Shown here in pieces: positions 17,012-25,380 of a DNA stretch of 39,441 bases (position 1 is the first letter of the stretch; each line of letters opens with the position of its first letter). A model generated the notes under the pieces. The model had not been told where the DNA came from. It saw only the letters and a program-made list of their open reading frames with translations, and searched no databases. Position numbers and translations under genes: made by a program. Origin of the DNA: an uncultured Eubacteriales bacterium (GTDB lineage Bacteria; Bacillota; Clostridia; Lachnospirales; Lachnospiraceae); contig CASFID010000016.1 in assembly GCA_949294665.1 (NCBI GenBank), forward strand, positions 1-39,441, given 5' to 3'.

Positions 17012-17929
17012 ATGAAGAAACCGGTTCTTGTTATAATGGCAGCAGGCATGGGAAGCAGGTACGGAGGTCTCAAGCAGATCGATCCAGTGGATAAAGAGGG
17101 GCAGATTATCATGGATTTTTCCATCTATGATGCGAAACAGGCCGGATTTGAAAAGGTTGTATTTATCATCAAGAAAGAAAATGAAGATGATTTCCGGGAG
17201 GCCATCGGCAGCCGGATCGGGAAATCCATGGAAGTCGTATACGCGTATCAGGATGTCAACAATATCCCGGCGGGCTTCTCTGTCCCGGAGGGACGCGTGA
17301 AACCATGGGGTACGGCGCACGCGGTACTGAGCGCGGCTGATGAGATCGACGGACCGTTTGCAGTGATCAATGCGGACGATTATTACGGGCGGCATGCGTT
17401 TCAGGTGATCTACGAGTACCTCACCACCCATGAAGACGACGACAGATACCGGTATACTATGGTAGGCTACCGGCTGAAAAACACAGTGACAGATAACGGA
17501 TACGTCTCCCGCGGCATCTGTGAGCTCAATGAGAACAAAGAGCTTGTCAGCGTGACCGAGCGCACCCGGATCGAAAAGAGAGACGGCGGAGTCGCATACT
17601 CGGAAGACGGGGGAGAGACGTGGACCGCCATCGATGGCAACACGCTTGTATCTATGAACATGTGGGGATTTACACACAGCATGCTGGACGAGATCAGAAA
17701 AGGGTTCCCGGAATTCCTTGAAAAGGGGCTGAGAGAAAATCCGATGAAATGCGAGTATTATCTCCCGGCGGTAGTGAGCGCTCTTCTGGCGGAGGACAAA
17801 GCGTCCGTGGCCGTGCTGGAGTCGGAAGACAAATGGTACGGAGTGACTTATAAGGAAGACAAACCTGTTGTGGTAGCTGCGATCCAGTCGCTCAAAGACG
17901 CCGGACTCTACCCGGAGAGACTATGGTAA
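17012..17929 (+). CDS. Sugar-phosphate-type nucleotidyltransferase
   Basis: A 305-residue protein of the NTP-transferase family. The N-terminus VLVIMAAGMGSRYGGLKQID is the nucleotide-binding loop, and WGTAHAVLSA plus INADDYYG supply the second substrate and metal-binding parts. Such enzymes activate sugar-1-phosphates or related groups with NTP. The exact sugar is not evident. The ATG at 17012 with AGGAGG at 16995-17000 fits the family start. The frame stays open upstream to a TTG at 16853, giving 53 unexplained residues. galE lies 120 bp downstream, so a role in surface or sugar-nucleotide synthesis is likely. Confidence 0.85.
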   Translation: MKKPVLVIMAAGMGSRYGGLKQIDPVDKEGQIIMDFSIYDAKQAGFEKVVFIIKKENEDDFREAIGSRIGKSMEVVYAYQDVNNIPAGFSVPEGRVKPWGTAHAVLSAADEIDGPFAVINADDYYGRHAFQVIYEYLTTHEDDDRYRYTMVGYRLKNTVTDNGYVSRGICELNENKELVSVTERTRIEKRDGGVAYSEDGGETWTAIDGNTLVSMNMWGFTHSMLDEIRKGFPEFLEKGLRENPMKCEYYLPAVVSALLAEDKASVAVLESEDKWYGVTYKEDKPVVVAAIQSLKDAGLYPERLW

Positions 17930-17989
17930 TCCATGCAACATTTTTACCATAAGATGATTTAAAATTATAAAGAAATATCGCATGGTCTG

Positions 17990-17998
17990 TGATATACT
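17990..17998 (+). promoter_or_regulatory. Extended -10 promoter of galE
   Basis: TGATATACT: TG followed by a -10 box TATACT (17993-17998), 50 bases before the ATG. No good -35 box. Confidence 0.5.
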
Positions 17999-18050
17999 GG
18001 GCACAGAAACAGAGAAACAGATTTTAAGTCTATCTTAAGGAGGAAGCGAT

Positions 18051-19067
18051 ATGTCTATTTTAGTAACCGGAGGAGCAGGATTTATCGGAAGCCACACCTG
18101 TGTGGAACTTTTGAATGCAGGCTATGATGTTGTAGTAGTGGATAACCTGTACAATGCTTCTGAGAAAGCGCTGGACAGAGTAAAAGAGATCACAGGAAAG
18201 GACCTGAAATTCTATAAAGCGGACATCCGCGACAGAAAGGCAATGGACGAGGTATTCGAGAAAGAAACGATCGAATCTGTGATCCACTTTGCGGGACTCA
18301 AAGCGGTAGGTGAGTCCGTGCAGAAACCGCTGGAATACTATGAGAACAATATCGGCGGAACGATCACACTCTGCGACGCCATGAGAAGCCATGGAGTGAA
18401 GAACATCATTTTCAGTTCCTCCGCAACCGTGTACGGCGATCCGGCATTTATCCCGATCACAGAGGAGTGCCCGAAAGGAACATGTACGAATCCTTACGGC
18501 TGGACGAAATGGATGCTGGAGCAGATCCTCACAGACCTGCACACGGCGGATCCCGAGTGGAACGTCGTCCTTCTGAGATATTTCAATCCGATCGGGGCGC
18601 ACAAGAGCGGACTCATCGGGGAGGATCCGAAAGGTATCCCGAACAACCTGATGCCATACATTACACAGGTAGCTATCGGCAAACTGAAATGTCTCGGCGT
18701 ATTCGGAAATGATTATGACACACCGGACGGAACAGGCGTGCGCGACTATATCCATGTAGTAGATCTTGCCATCGGTCATGTGCGTGCGGTCGAGAAACTG
18801 AAAGAGAAAGCAGGAGTGTCAGTCTACAATCTGGGAACAGGCAACGGGTATTCCGTTCTCGATATGGTGAAGGCATTTGAAAAAGCCTGCGGCAAGGAGA
18901 TCCCCTATGAGATCAAACCGCGCCGCGCCGGCGATATCGCCACCTGCTACTGCGATGCAACAAAAGCGAAAAACGAGCTGAACTGGGTGGCAGAGCGGGG
19001 ACTCGACGAGATGTGCGAAGATTCCTGGAGATGGCAGAGCCAGAATCCGAATGGATACAACGACTGA
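18051..19067 (+). CDS. galE: UDP-glucose 4-epimerase
   Basis: A 338-residue short-chain dehydrogenase that interconverts UDP-glucose and UDP-galactose (Leloir pathway and surface polysaccharide supply). NAD-binding [11 protein letters not shown] (5-15), [11 protein letters not shown] (79-89), catalytic serine in [10 protein letters not shown] (121-130) and the Tyr149/Lys153 pair in NPYGWTK match the Escherichia coli enzyme in position. AAGGAGGAAG precedes the ATG. No other gal genes are adjacent, so the enzyme probably serves general sugar-nucleotide metabolism with the upstream nucleotidyltransferase. Confidence 0.97.
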   Translation: MSILVTGGAGFIGSHTCVELLNAGYDVVVVDNLYNASEKALDRVKEITGKDLKFYKADIRDRKAMDEVFEKETIESVIHFAGLKAVGESVQKPLEYYENNIGGTITLCDAMRSHGVKNIIFSSSATVYGDPAFIPITEECPKGTCTNPYGWTKWMLEQILTDLHTADPEWNVVLLRYFNPIGAHKSGLIGEDPKGIPNNLMPYITQVAIGKLKCLGVFGNDYDTPDGTGVRDYIHVVDLAIGHVRAVEKLKEKAGVSVYNLGTGNGYSVLDMVKAFEKACGKEIPYEIKPRRAGDIATCYCDATKAKNELNWVAERGLDEMCEDSWRWQSQNPNGYND

Positions 19068-19124
19068 CAGACAGGATAAGTCTGCATTCTTCCGCTTTGC
19101 AAAATTTTATCATAATGCCATAGT

Positions 19125-19175
19125 AAAGGGCGCGCTGCGTCCACGGTTTACCCGTGGGCGTGACGCGCCCTTTTT
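19125..19175 (+). terminator. Strong terminator after galE
   Basis: AAAGGGCGCG (19125-19134) pairs perfectly with CGCGCCCTTT (19164-19173), with an inner CCACGG/CCGTGG-type stem, and a TTTTT tail. Confidence 0.93.
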
Positions 19176-19185
19176 GCCCTCGATA

Positions 19186-19201
19186 AATAATAATTATCAT
19201 T
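19186..19201. promoter_or_regulatory. PerR/Fur-like box before ahpC
   Basis: AATAATAATTATCATT is symmetrical in 7 of 8 base pairs and resembles PerR/Fur boxes (ATAAT-type arms). It ends 8 bp before the ahpC -35 box. Peroxiredoxin genes are classic PerR targets, so the call is plausible; the regulator itself is not in the window. Confidence 0.4.
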
Positions 19202-19209
19202 ACTGATTA

Positions 19210-19239
19210 TTGACAAAGCGAATCATGGAATGGTATATT
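19210..19239 (+). promoter_or_regulatory. ahpC promoter
   Basis: TTGACA (19210-19215) and TATATT (19234-19239) with an 18-bp spacer. Confidence 0.75.
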
Positions 19240-19245
19240 AAATAA

Positions 19246-19265
19246 AAGTTAGTTATTACTAACTT
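19246..19265. promoter_or_regulatory. Palindromic operator candidate before ahpC (GTTAG-N6-CTAAC)
   Basis: AAGTTAGT and ACTAACTT are perfect 8-base inverted arms around TATT. The core 19248-19263 starts 8 bp after the -10 box, the same place as in the eno and ABC promoters. Confidence 0.6.
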
Positions 19266-19307
19266 ACATCTGAAAATGATTAGAATTACAGTGAAAGGAG
19301 ACTTATT

Positions 19308-19871
19308 ATGTCGTTAATCGGAAAAGAAGTAGTTGATTTTAAAGTACAGGCGTATCAGGATAATGAATTCAAAGAAGTAACAAAAGAGGATATTTTAGGA
19401 CACTGGTCAGTGTTTTTCTTCTATCCGGCGGATTTTACTTTTGTGTGCCCTACAGAGCTTGAGGATCTTGCAGATAAATATGAAGAATTTAAAAAGGCAG
19501 GCTGCGAGATTTATTCTGTGTCTTGTGATACACATTATGTACACAAGGCATGGCATGATGCATCCAAGACGATCCAGAAGATCGGATATCCCATGCTGGC
19601 AGAACCGACAGGCATTCTTGCAAGAGGCTTTGATGTCATGATCGAGGAAGACGGAGTAGCAGAGCGCGGAAGCTTTATCGTCAACCCCGAAGGGAAGATC
19701 GTGGCATATGAAGTAATCGCCGGTAATGTGGGAAGAAATGCGGATGAACTGTTCCGTAGAGTTCAGGCCAGCCAGTTCGTTGCAGAACACGGCGATCAGG
19801 TGTGCCCTGCAAAATGGCAGCCGGGTGCTGATACGTTAAAGCCCAGTCTTGATCTTGTCGGTCTTCTGTAA
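19308..19871 (+). CDS. ahpC: Alkyl hydroperoxide reductase C, typical 2-Cys peroxiredoxin
   Basis: A 187-residue cytosolic peroxiredoxin that reduces H2O2 and organic peroxides. The peroxidatic cysteine is C47 in DFTFVCPTE and the resolving cysteine C166 in DQVCPAKW, with the conserved arginine in VGRNADE. Length and order are those of bacterial AhpC. AAAGGAG precedes the ATG. The reductase partner follows 11 bp downstream, so both are one transcription unit under a sigma-70-type promoter with a PerR/Fur-like box and the GTTAG palindrome. Confidence 0.97.
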   Translation: MSLIGKEVVDFKVQAYQDNEFKEVTKEDILGHWSVFFFYPADFTFVCPTELEDLADKYEEFKKAGCEIYSVSCDTHYVHKAWHDASKTIQKIGYPMLAEPTGILARGFDVMIEEDGVAERGSFIVNPEGKIVAYEVIAGNVGRNADELFRRVQASQFVAEHGDQVCPAKWQPGADTLKPSLDLVGLL

Positions 19872-19882
19872 GGAGGAGGAAT

Positions 19883-21562
19883 ATGTTTTATGACAGTATC
19901 ATTATCGGCGGTGGCCCGGCGGGGCTGACCGCCGCAATATATCTTGCGCGGGCTAGATACCGTGTGCTTGTGATCGAAAAAGAGAAGATAGGAGGTCAGA
20001 TCACGATCACATCAGAAGTGGTAAACTATCCCGGCGTCCTCAGAACAGACGGAAATCAATTGACGGAAAATATGAGGAAACAGGCAGAGTATTTCGGGGC
20101 AGAATTTAAGATCGCAGAGGTAAACGAACTAAATCTGGAGGGGAATATGAAATCTGTAATCACTGACCGGGGAACCTTCCAGGGGCTGGGGATCGTACTT
20201 GCCACCGGAGCCAGTCCGCGTCGTATCGGCTTTAAAGGAGAGATGGAATTCCGGGGCAGGGGAGTGGCTTACTGCGCAACCTGTGATGGCGAGTTTTTTA
20301 CAGGGAAAGACGTTTTTGTGATCGGAGGCGGTTTCGCAGCGGCAGAAGAGGCTGTATTCCTCACCAGATATGCAAGGAAAGTCTATATATGCGTACGGGG
20401 CGGACAGTTCCGCTGCGCCCGATCTGCAGCGGAGGAAGTGCTTTCCCATCCGGATATTGAGGTACATTTTTATACTCAGATCCGGGAAGCAGGAGGAAAT
20501 GGAAAACTGGAGTATGCGGTATTCGAGGAAAACGGAAAAGAATGGCGCTACGAACCGGAAGATGGGGAAGGATTTGGAATCTTCGTTTTTGCAGGATATG
20601 AGCCGTCAAACGCTCTTTTTAAGGATAAGCTGGCATTGACAGAGAGTGGGCATCTGATCACGGATATGGATCAGAAGACGAGTCTGGACGGTGTGTACGG
20701 GGCGGGAGATATCTGCGAGAAGAATCTCCGTCAGGTCGTTACAGCAGTGTCAGACGGTGCGGTGGCTGCAGCATCCCTTGAAAAGTACATCTCATCACAG
20801 TATGAGAAACTGCATCTGGAGAAGCAGGCAATCAAAGTGCCTGCAGGAGAGCGGACGGATCAGGGAGGACTTACAGAAACGGATCAAAGCGGCGGCAAAG
20901 GGAGAGATCAAGGAAGCGAAAAAATCGGGCAGACAGCCAGAAACCAGGGTGGGCGTTTCCTGAGTGCCGAAGTCAGACAGCAGCTCGCCGCAGTGACAGA
21001 TCGGATTGAGCGGAATATCACACTGGAGTTCTGCCTGGATGAAAAATCTGTTTCACAGGAGGCAGAGATCTTCGGGAAAGAACTTGCAGAGCTCACACCG
21101 AAGATCACATGCATATTCAAAAGAGAAAGAGAGGAAGCGGAACAAACTACAGAATATCCGTCGATCCGCTTCTGCGATGAGAATGGAGAGTACCTCGGCA
21201 CGGCATTCCACGGCGTTCCCGGCGGACATGAATTTAACTCGTTTGTGATCGCGCTCTATAATGCTGCCGGACCGGGACAGCCCATAGATCCGGAAGAATT
21301 AAAACATATTCGCGGCTTTGAAAAGGAAAGACATATACAGGTGGCGGTATCCTTATCCTGTACTATGTGCCCGGACCTTGTTATGGCAGTCCAGCGGATC
21401 GCACTGGAAACGCCAAACGTAACAGCTGATATTTACGACATGGCACGCTTCCCGGAACTCCAGGAAAAATATCAGATCATGAGCGTGCCATGTATGATCA
21501 TAGATGGGAAGGATGTGTATTTTGGTAAGAAAGGGATACGGGAAGTGATGGACCTTCTCTAA
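19883..21562 (+). CDS. AhpF-like peroxiredoxin reductase with swapped domain order
   Basis: A 559-residue flavoprotein. Residues 1-310 are a thioredoxin-reductase unit: FAD loop GGGPAG (9-14), redox pair CATC (131-134), second nucleotide loop GGGFAAAEEA (148-157) and GVYGAGDIC (270-278). A hydrophilic Gln/Gly-rich linker (about 318-356) leads to a two-thioredoxin-fold domain like the N-terminal domain of AhpF, with its redox pair CTMC at 493-496. In classical AhpF that domain comes first. The usual NADPH motif HRRxxxR reads VRGGQFR, so cofactor choice is uncertain. Its place after ahpC makes it the electron donor for AhpC. Its end overlaps the convergent MATE gene by 4 bp. Confidence 0.88.
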   Translation: MFYDSIIIGGGPAGLTAAIYLARARYRVLVIEKEKIGGQITITSEVVNYPGVLRTDGNQLTENMRKQAEYFGAEFKIAEVNELNLEGNMKSVITDRGTFQGLGIVLATGASPRRIGFKGEMEFRGRGVAYCATCDGEFFTGKDVFVIGGGFAAAEEAVFLTRYARKVYICVRGGQFRCARSAAEEVLSHPDIEVHFYTQIREAGGNGKLEYAVFEENGKEWRYEPEDGEGFGIFVFAGYEPSNALFKDKLALTESGHLITDMDQKTSLDGVYGAGDICEKNLRQVVTAVSDGAVAAASLEKYISSQYEKLHLEKQAIKVPAGERTDQGGLTETDQSGGKGRDQGSEKIGQTARNQGGRFLSAEVRQQLAAVTDRIERNITLEFCLDEKSVSQEAEIFGKELAELTPKITCIFKREREEAEQTTEYPSIRFCDENGEYLGTAFHGVPGGHEFNSFVIALYNAAGPGQPIDPEELKHIRGFEKERHIQVAVSLSCTMCPDLVMAVQRIALETPNVTADIYDMARFPELQEKYQIMSVPCMIIDGKDVYFGKKGIREVMDLL

Positions 21563-22878
21563 TGCTCCTGTTTGGATAATTCATGGTTTGCTGTAATCGC
21601 CGCCGCAACAGCCGCAATAATGTGGCTGATCAAGACTGCTGTCCAGATTCCATTTAATCCTAAACCACAGTTAGATAAAATCCATGCCAGAGGCATTCTT
21701 ATAATCATATAATACAGTACCATACACAGCATACTTTTTGATGGTTTACCCAATCCATTCAAACTACCTAAGAAACAATTCGTGACAGTGTTTAAAACAT
21801 ATCCGATGCTAACGATTTTAAAGTAAATACCAACAATATTCGCCGCCGCATCGCTGTCCACGAATAAGTGTGATAATGGATTAGAAAAGCAGACAACTAA
21901 AACAGACAGGATTATCAGCCCTGCGATACCATATAATAGAGAAGTCTTTATATATTCTTTTGCTCGGTCGTACCGTCTTCCACCTGCACATTGGCCTACA
22001 ATACTTGTCAATGCCATATTCAAAGCCATTGCAGGATAGAATAAGATTATTTCTAATTTCCCTGTAATTCCATAAGCAGCCAGTGCGGAAATTCCATATC
22101 CTGAGACAAGAGAAGTAACAAAGCTTGTACTGATCGCAGGGATGCTTTGCTGAAAAGCAGACGGAATTCCCTTTGCAAAGAACGAAGGGATCATCCGTCT
22201 GTCAAAAAGTGACAGGCGGAGATGAAAGAGCTGCTTTTTATGTAAATATATGAGCATAAAGATAAGACACAAAGTCTGAGACAGAACAGTAGCAACAGCT
22301 GCTCCATTAAATCCCATAAAATGTATAAACAATGGATCCAATCCGGCATTTAACACAGTACAGATCAACATTGCTATTACCTGAAAAACACTGTTCCCGA
22401 AACTTCTTAAAACTGCTGTAAAATAACAATATAAATAGACCGCAAGATATCCAAGAATATAAATTGCCAGATATTGATAAGCTGGCTGCATAACTTCTTG
22501 AGGCGTATTAAGTAAAATAAGTATTGGCTTTAATGTTATCTCTAACAAAACAGTTACTCCAAGTGAAAATACAATTGCAACGACCAAAGAGGTCACGATC
22601 AATTTATCGGATTTTTCTTTCGCATTCGCTCCGATTGCCTGTGACAGCAGGATAGAAATACCGTTTGTTGCTCCCATAGCGACAGAACTTAGAATCAGAA
22701 TGATCGGTGTCGAGTTTGTCAGAGCTGCATATGCAGTTTCTCCCAATAAATTACCTATCCAAAGACTGTCCACGAGATTGTAGGCCATATTTAAAAACAT
22801 AGCCAGCATCATTGGTAATACCATTGCAGTCAGGCACTTTTTTGTGTTTCCTTTAATAAAGTCTATTTTTGTGTTCAT
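21559..22878 (-). CDS. MATE-family efflux transporter (TetR-linked)
   Basis: A 439-residue protein with 12 predicted membrane segments and the N-terminal pattern LPMMLAMFLNMAYNLVDSLWIG seen in MATE pumps, here shown in part: NMAYNLVDSLWIGNL. The ATG at 22878 has AGGAGG at 22885-22890; the longer frame to 22914 has none. The TetR gene lies 84 bp upstream on the same strand and is the likely controller. The gene is AT-richer than its neighbours, suggesting separate origin. Stop codons of this gene and the AhpF-like gene interlock without a terminator. Substrate unknown. Confidence 0.9.
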   Translation of the reverse strand: MNTKIDFIKGNTKKCLTAMVLPMMLAMFLNMAYNLVDSLWIGNLLGETAYAALTNSTPIILILSSVAMGATNGISILLSQAIGANAKEKSDKLIVTSLVVAIVFSLGVTVLLEITLKPILILLNTPQEVMQPAYQYLAIYILGYLAVYLYCYFTAVLRSFGNSVFQVIAMLICTVLNAGLDPLFIHFMGFNGAAVATVLSQTLCLIFMLIYLHKKQLFHLRLSLFDRRMIPSFFAKGIPSAFQQSIPAISTSFVTSLVSGYGISALAAYGITGKLEIILFYPAMALNMALTSIVGQCAGGRRYDRAKEYIKTSLLYGIAGLIILSVLVVCFSNPLSHLFVDSDAAANIVGIYFKIVSIGYVLNTVTNCFLGSLNGLGKPSKSMLCMVLYYMIIRMPLAWILSNCGLGLNGIWTAVLISHIIAAVAAAITANHELSKQEH

Positions 22879-22896
22879 AATCTTGATCCTCCTAAA

Positions 22897-22913
22897 TGAA
22901 TGAATATCAGTCA
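22897..22913. promoter_or_regulatory. TetR half-operator candidate before the MATE gene
   Basis: TGAATGA-ATA-TCAGTCA is an imperfect palindrome (6 of 7 pairs). It shares AATGAATAT with the palindrome at the TetR promoter (23591-23615). Confidence 0.35.
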
Positions 22914-22962
22914 CTAAATGGTTTAAATAATTCCCTGCGTTGAATAGCAGGGAAAATTATTG

Positions 22963-23535
22963 TTATGAAAATCTTTTAATCAATTCAAGTAAAAAATTGC
23001 GAATATGGTTTACTCTTTCTTCAGCGGGAAGTTTTTGATCAAGCAATACCCCTAGCTGTCCATATACACAGAAAGAGGAGACGGTCTCTGCGTCCTGAAT
23101 ATGAATAACTCCCTGTTCATTTGCAGCAGAGAGCAGATCAGCAACAACAGGTTGCAGTTTTGAACAGATCTTCAAAGATAACTGATCGTGGAATTTTGCA
23201 TTACTATTCTCGTGACAGATTTTTTGAGCATAGCTGTTGTCATTTTCTACATCTAAAAATGTAGGCATTTTTTCAATCAGTTCAGTTAATGACATTTGGG
23301 GATCTAATATGCTGCAAATCTGATCCACCTGTTTTTGAGCGTATTGGTCAAGCGCTGTGTCAAACAATTCTTCTTTTGAAGAAAAATATCGATAACAGAG
23401 TCCTTGAGCTGCATTCATTTCTCTGGCAATATCAGAGATAGATGTCTTCTCATAACCTTTTTCGTAAAATACTTTCATCGCAGTATCAATAATTTCCTGG
23501 CGTCTTTCTTCTGGCGCTTTTGTGACTCTGGTCAT
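22963..23535 (-). CDS. TetR-family regulator of the MATE gene
   Basis: A 190-residue TetR protein. The DNA-binding domain is at 10-57: RRQEIIDTAMKVFYEKGYEKTSI and IAREMNAAQGLCYRYFSSKEELF. The helical ligand domain follows and shows no close family identity. It precedes the MATE gene on the same strand and has its own promoter overlapping a palindrome, which suggests self-repression and control of the pump. The ligand is unknown. Like the MATE gene it is AT-rich. Confidence 0.87.
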   Translation of the reverse strand: MTRVTKAPEERRQEIIDTAMKVFYEKGYEKTSISDIAREMNAAQGLCYRYFSSKEELFDTALDQYAQKQVDQICSILDPQMSLTELIEKMPTFLDVENDNSYAQKICHENSNAKFHDQLSLKICSKLQPVVADLLSAANEQGVIHIQDAETVSSFCVYGQLGVLLDQKLPAEERVNHIRNFLLELIKRFS

Positions 23536-23564
23536 AAAATGGATTCACCTCTTTTCTCTGATAG

Positions 23565-23615
23565 AGTATAACATATACAATCCCCCGATTTCAATGAATA
23601 TTGTTCATTCATTGA
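23565..23615 (-). promoter_or_regulatory. TetR promoter and overlapping palindrome
   Basis: On the minus strand TTGAAA (23589-23594) and TATACT (23565-23570) have an 18-bp spacer. TCAATGAA (23591-23598) and TTCATTGA (23608-23615) are perfect inverted arms that cover the -35 box, a fitting place for repressor binding. Confidence 0.6.
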
Positions 23616-23649
23616 CATCAAGGCAAAAGGTATTGCTATGTGTTTATAA

Positions 23650-25380
23650 TTACAGCTTCCACCCGATTGCTTCTTTTCTTTCCCCTACGAATTCTGCGTA
23701 AATTCCCGTCTCCTTTATCAATTCTTCATGGGTGCCTTTCTGGACGATCCTGCCTTCGTTGATCACAAGGATCTGATCGGCGTTTCGGACGGTCTTAAGG
23801 CGATGGGCTATCATAATGATAGTCTTATCTCTTGTCAGAGCCTCTATGGCGGCCTGTAGCCGGTCTTCATTTTCGGGATCCACATTGGCTGTCGCTTCGT
23901 CAAAGATTACGATGGGAGCGTCTTTTAACATGGCGCGGGCAATAGAGATGCGCTGTTTTTCGCCGCCGGACAGTGACGCCCCGCCTTCCCCGATGACCGT
24001 GTCATATTCGTTCGGGAGAGCTTCGATGAAATTATGACAGCAGGCTTTCTTCGCGGCTTCCACAACTTCAGCATGGCTTGCATCAGGCCTTCCGAATTTA
24101 ATGTTGTTCTCGATCGTATCTGCAAAGAGATACACGTTCTGGAATACCATACTGATCTGATCCATGAGAGACTCCAGCGTATATTCCCTGATATCGTGTC
24201 CGCCGATGGATATAGAACCACCGTCAACATCCCAGAAACGGGCGATCAGGCTGCACATGGTTGTCTTGCCCGAACCGCTGGGTCCGACGATGGCAGTGGT
24301 GGTATTTTCCGGGATAGTCAGTGTGATATCATGGAGGATTTCCTTTTTATCATAGGAGAAATCCACATGTTCAAAAGCGATATCATGATTCTTTGGTAAA
24401 ATCTGTTTTCCGCCAGCGTCCATCTGCGGGATGTCGTCGATCTGTTCTGCATTGTCTATGGAGCTGCTTGCAACTCTCAGGATGCTCATGCCGCTTCCGG
24501 CAGACTGGATCTGGGCGAATACGAGAAATGCAATGATGACAGTCATAAGTGCATCCGCAGGCTCCATTGTTCCGTTTATATAGAATATGGCTCCGGCAAA
24601 GATCAGAAGGATGCTGAATACATGGAGGGTGATATCCTGAGCGAGAACATAAGGTGTAAACAGGTGCTCGATGTCCAGATTGCTTTTTTTGTTATACTCA
24701 AGTGCATCGCGTACTTTTTTGTCACCTTTTCCGGTCAGACAGAAAGATTTGATGATACTCATGCCCTGGATCTGCTCTAAGACGGCTTCGACAAGGATTG
24801 CTTCCGATTCCTGCCGCTTCGGCGCGACGGCAGCGGACCGTTTCTCCATAGCCGAGGTGATCCACAGATAAACGGCCGTGCCGGCTATAACGATCAGCCC
24901 GATCCTCCAGTCGAACAGCAGGACAAGGAGCGTGAATACAACGGCGTTGATAAAACCGCTCAGGGTGCTCACAAGCACCATGGGAGCAGTCGTCTCTACA
25001 TCGTCGAGCACTGTCGTCGTGATACCGGTGATCCTTCCAAGACTTTTCTCACTGAAATATCCCATGGGAACGCTTTTTAAACGGTTCCCGATATCAATCC
25101 TTTTATTTGCGGCCATGAAGTATCCTGCATGCGTCTGCTCAAGCTGTGCAAAATAATTCATACACGCCCGGCCTGCAATGCTTAAGACCAGCAGTACCAG
25201 TGAAGTCCATGCCGGCCGCATGGAGCTGTCACCAGACGTGAGAGCGAGAATGATGAAATAAATCGCTCCGACCTGCAGCATATAGAATACTGCGTGAAAG
25301 AACCCGAATATAATGGACTTGTTGATTTCTTTTTTTTCTTCTCCGGCGAAACGCCAGATTTTAGTCAATGATTCTATCAT
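23650..25380 (-). CDS. ABC half-transporter, second subunit
   Basis: A 576-residue ABC protein with an N-terminal six-helix membrane domain (about 1-310) and a C-terminal ATPase. Walker A GPSGSGKTT, signature LSGGEKQR, Walker B with catalytic glutamate IVIFDEATANVD and the H-loop IAHRL are all intact. The ATG at 25380 overlaps the stop of the preceding ABC gene (ATGA), so the two products almost surely form a heterodimer. Fold and pairing fit both multidrug exporters and YbtPQ/IrtAB-type siderophore importers; sequence alone does not decide. Confidence 0.9.
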   Translation of the reverse strand: MIESLTKIWRFAGEEKKEINKSIIFGFFHAVFYMLQVGAIYFIILALTSGDSSMRPAWTSLVLLVLSIAGRACMNYFAQLEQTHAGYFMAANKRIDIGNRLKSVPMGYFSEKSLGRITGITTTVLDDVETTAPMVLVSTLSGFINAVVFTLLVLLFDWRIGLIVIAGTAVYLWITSAMEKRSAAVAPKRQESEAILVEAVLEQIQGMSIIKSFCLTGKGDKKVRDALEYNKKSNLDIEHLFTPYVLAQDITLHVFSILLIFAGAIFYINGTMEPADALMTVIIAFLVFAQIQSAGSGMSILRVASSSIDNAEQIDDIPQMDAGGKQILPKNHDIAFEHVDFSYDKKEILHDITLTIPENTTTAIVGPSGSGKTTMCSLIARFWDVDGGSISIGGHDIREYTLESLMDQISMVFQNVYLFADTIENNIKFGRPDASHAEVVEAAKKACCHNFIEALPNEYDTVIGEGGASLSGGEKQRISIARAMLKDAPIVIFDEATANVDPENEDRLQAAIEALTRDKTIIMIAHRLKTVRNADQILVINEGRIVQKGTHEELIKETGIYAEFVGERKEAIGWKL

